Below, in pieces: positions 4,760-6,841 of a stretch of DNA of 6,841 bases. The stretch is taken from assembly GCA_009925045.1 (NCBI GenBank), contig RFQK01000084.1, forward strand, positions 1 through 6,841. Direction: 5' to 3'. The notes beneath the pieces were generated by a model that worked only from the letters and a program-made list of their open reading frames with translations, had not been told where the DNA came from and did no database searches. A program made the translations under genes and the position numbers. Position 1 is the stretch's first letter. Each line of letters starts with the position of its first letter. Source of the stretch: Methylococcaceae bacterium (GTDB taxonomy: Bacteria; Pseudomonadota; Gammaproteobacteria; Methylococcales; Methylomonadaceae).

Positions 4760-6583
4760 ATGTTGCGCGAGACAGTTTGGTGGGCGTCGTTTTTCCTGGC
4801 ACTATTCTGGGGTGCTCATAGCTATGCCAGCAGCTTGCCTCCGATTGCTAAAGCTGCCGACGCTCAGCTTTTAACCGTCGATAACACCTCGGAATCATTA
4901 CACCGGTTGATGGGAGATAAATTGGTGTTGCTGAGTTTTATCTATTCCAGTTGTAACGATGTGAATGGCTGCCCTTTGGCGACTCAGGTTTTACATAAGA
5001 TATCCAGGCAGTTGCGGCAGCAAGCGGTTTTAGCCGAAAACCTGCGCCTGCTCACGATCAGCTTTAATCCGCTTCAGGATACCCCTGAAAAAATGCGTCA
5101 GTATGGGCTAGGCATGAATGAAGGAGGCTTAGATTGGCAGTTCCTCACCGCCGCTTCTGAGCAAGCCTTGCAGCCTTTACTGGACGGCTATCCGCAAAAT
5201 ATCCAGAAAATCTATGATGAGTCAGGCCGTTTTACCGGTGGTTTTTCTCATCTGTTGCGGGTGTATCTGATTGATCGCAATTTGCAGATACGCAATATTT
5301 ACAGTGTTGATTTTTTAAAGCTAGAACTAATTCTGGCTGATGTGCGAAAGCTACTAGATGAAAAGCTGCAGCCTATGGCACCCGTGATCACAGGCAGTTC
5401 CGAAGTCTATTGGCGTGAAGGTGATAACAAAGACCGTTATCAGCAAGCCGATTACCAGACTCATTCATTGGCTTTGTCTCAACGACAAGGCAAAAAAGCC
5501 CCCCTTATGGATCTGGTTCGCCAACCCCCCTTGGGTTTGCCAAAATTAGCTGTGCCGGTGGACAACCCTGTCACACCCGAAAAAATCGAATTAGGTCGTC
5601 GTTTGTTTTATGACCGGCGCTTGTCTTTAAATGGCACCTTCTCATGCGCGATGTGTCATATTCCCGAGCAAGGCTTTACTAGTCATGAAATGGCCACTGC
5701 CGTAGGCGTGGAAGGTCGCAGCGTTCGGCGTAATAGTCCGAGTTTATATAATGTCGGCTATGCCAAATTATTGTTTCATGATGGGCGTGAAAATTCGCTG
5801 GAGCAACAGGTTTGGGGCCCTTTGCTGGCTGCTAATGAAATGGCCAATCCATCGATTGCAGTCGTGGTCGATAAGATTAATGCGCTTGTGGATTATCGTC
5901 AGCGTTTTCGGAAAGTCTTTCAACAAGACGCGAATATGCTGAACATCGGCCAGGCTCTGGCCAGTTATCAGCGCAGTCTTAATTCTGCGGATTCGGCATT
6001 TGATCGCTGGTCATACGGACACCAGCCTGAGGCGATGTCCGAATCTGCACAGCGCGGCTTGAGTCTATTCAATGGCAAAGCCGGTTGTCAGCAATGCCAT
6101 ACAATAGGATCTGAGACGGCTTTATTGACTGATCAGAAGCGTCACAACACCGGCATTGGCTATGCGGCCAGTATGTTGCGTGAGAGTGGGCAACAGCTTA
6201 TTACCGTGGCGCCGGGTGTGAATATTAGTGTCGACAGAAAAACCCTAAGCTCGGTGGCGCCGCTGCAGAGACATGATCTGGGCTATTATGAAGTCACTCA
6301 GCAACCAGCAGATCGTTGGGCGTACAAAACCCCTAGTCTCAGAAATATCGCTCTCACGGCGCCCTATATGCATGATGGTTCCTTAGCGGATTTACCTGCA
6401 GTCCTGGATTTTTATGATCAGGGCGGCGTGGCGAATGAAAATCTCTCGCCCATGATAAAACCTTTGCATTTAACTGCTGCAGAAAAACAGGATTTATTAG
6501 ATTTCCTGCGTGCTTTGACCGGCAGTAATATTGAAACCTTAGTCGGCGACGCTTTTGCGGCGCCGGTGGCTGATTGGCAGTAA
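4760..6583 (+). CDS. Exported fusion of a SCO1/SenC-like domain and a MauG/CcpA-like di-haem cytochrome c peroxidase
   Basis: The 607-residue product starts with a signal peptide: MLRE, then a hydrophobic run rich in W, F and L, then likely cleavage after 'SYA' at residue 23. Residues ~35-205 resemble the SCO1/SenC thioredoxin fold. 'LLSFIYSSCNDVNGCPLA' places Cys65 and Cys71 in a CX5C rather than the usual CX3C, and 'FSHLLRVYLID' supplies the family His164. A linker of ~65 residues follows. Residues ~270-590 form a di-haem peroxidase: 'RRLFYDRRLS', haem motif CAMCH (296-300), 'RNSPSLYNVGY' and 'LFHDGREN', then haem motif CQQCH (443-447), 'TPSLRNIALTAPYMHDGSL' and 'FLRALTG'. Tyr536 lies 89 residues after His447, the same spacing as His205-Tyr294 in MauG; neighbouring Met537 is an alternative ligand. 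It should be periplasmic or surface-bound. The ATG at 4760 is chosen because it gives a compact signal peptide. A GTG at 4709 with GGAG upstream is possible (624 residues, overlapping moaC). Confidence 0.9.
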   Translation: MLRETVWWASFFLALFWGAHSYASSLPPIAKAADAQLLTVDNTSESLHRLMGDKLVLLSFIYSSCNDVNGCPLATQVLHKISRQLRQQAVLAENLRLLTISFNPLQDTPEKMRQYGLGMNEGGLDWQFLTAASEQALQPLLDGYPQNIQKIYDESGRFTGGFSHLLRVYLIDRNLQIRNIYSVDFLKLELILADVRKLLDEKLQPMAPVITGSSEVYWREGDNKDRYQQADYQTHSLALSQRQGKKAPLMDLVRQPPLGLPKLAVPVDNPVTPEKIELGRRLFYDRRLSLNGTFSCAMCHIPEQGFTSHEMATAVGVEGRSVRRNSPSLYNVGYAKLLFHDGRENSLEQQVWGPLLAANEMANPSIAVVVDKINALVDYRQRFRKVFQQDANMLNIGQALASYQRSLNSADSAFDRWSYGHQPEAMSESAQRGLSLFNGKAGCQQCHTIGSETALLTDQKRHNTGIGYAASMLRESGQQLITVAPGVNISVDRKTLSSVAPLQRHDLGYYEVTQQPADRWAYKTPSLRNIALTAPYMHDGSLADLPAVLDFYDQGGVANENLSPMIKPLHLTAAEKQDLLDFLRALTGSNIETLVGDAFAAPVADWQ

Positions 6584-6591
6584 CCAAGCTA

Positions 6592-6841
6592 TCAAATTAT
6601 GATGCGTTTGCCTTCTCTGGCAGATTGCAAAGCTGCATTAATAATCTGGCAATTATCCCTGGCATCATTCAGCGATAAGGCAACCGGCTGACCCTTCAGA
6701 ACTGCATCACTAAAATGCGCGACTTCCAGTTCAAAATGGTTACTGGCAGGCAGACGTTGTTCGTGTTGCTGACCGTCTTCACTCCACCAGGAAATCACCG
6801 GAACATCACCGGGTAATTGCCAGACGGTGTGGCATTTAATG
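6592..6841 (-). CDS. C-terminal part of a Gfo/Idh/MocA-family oxidoreductase
   Basis: The frame is open without a stop from the right edge to TGA at 6594-6592, so the N-terminal Rossmann domain lies beyond the window; the GTG at 6798 is an internal codon, not a start. The visible 82 residues include the end of the C-terminal alpha/beta domain, with 'HTVWQLPGDVPVISWW' as sheet strands. They then show the typical closing pattern 'FELEVAHFSDAVLKGQPVALSLNDARDNCQII', 'NAALQSAREGKRIII'. This 'E..HF.dav..g......l.dAr....i..A...SA.eG' ending is characteristic of NAD(P)-dependent sugar or inositol dehydrogenases of the Gfo/Idh/MocA family. The substrate cannot be inferred from this part. The gene is convergent with the peroxidase gene, with only 8 bases between the two stops and no visible terminator. 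Confidence 0.85.
   Translation of the reverse strand, partial: IKCHTVWQLPGDVPVISWWSEDGQQHEQRLPASNHFELEVAHFSDAVLKGQPVALSLNDARDNCQIINAALQSAREGKRIII

Noticed and set aside
6354..6587. Minus-strand open frame over the end of the peroxidase gene
   Set aside because: It overlaps the conserved PYMHDG region in antisense and shows no motif.

Overview
The window looks like chromosomal DNA of a Gram-negative, probably gammaproteobacterial, organism of moderate GC content. It has molybdopterin synthase genes, an exported di-haem peroxidase and a DAO-type flavoprotein. An aerobic methanotroph (Methylococcales) would fit the SCO/di-haem peroxidase fusion, but nothing here proves the taxon. I see no RNA genes, insertion sequences or CRISPR array, and no gap between genes exceeds about 170 bases.

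Layout: (1) Bases 1-236 (+) encode the C-terminal end of an ABC ATPase of the SbmA/YddA type, in which almost every catalytic motif is degenerate. Four bases later a leaderless family-5 glycoside hydrolase begins (241-1350, +). (2) Convergent to these is a two-gene minus-strand unit: a short-chain dehydrogenase/reductase (3380-2700) followed by a DAO-family FAD oxidoreductase (2659-1397). The reductase lacks the usual catalytic tyrosine. (3) Upstream of that unit lie moaD and moaE (4218-3549, -), the two subunits of molybdopterin synthase. A perfect 15-bp inverted repeat separates moaE from the reductase gene. (4) moaC (4261-4740, +) is divergent from moaD across only 42 bases. It is followed almost directly by a large exported protein (4760-6583, +) joining an N-terminal SCO1/SenC-like thioredoxin fold to a C-terminal MauG/CcpA-like di-haem cytochrome c peroxidase. 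(5) The window ends in the C-terminal part of a Gfo/Idh/MocA oxidoreductase (6841-6592, -), convergent with the peroxidase gene.

How they work together: moaC, moaD and moaE are consecutive in molybdenum-cofactor synthesis. MoaC helps turn GTP into cyclic pyranopterin monophosphate, and MoaD/MoaE insert the dithiolene sulfurs. The reductase and flavoprotein probably form one oxidative pathway whose substrate I cannot name. The ABC and GH5 genes look translationally coupled, which suggests a shared glucan- or export-related role. The most unusual item is the SCO-peroxidase fusion with its CX5C redox/metal motif. Next come the catalytically eroded ABC domain and the reductase without YxxxK.
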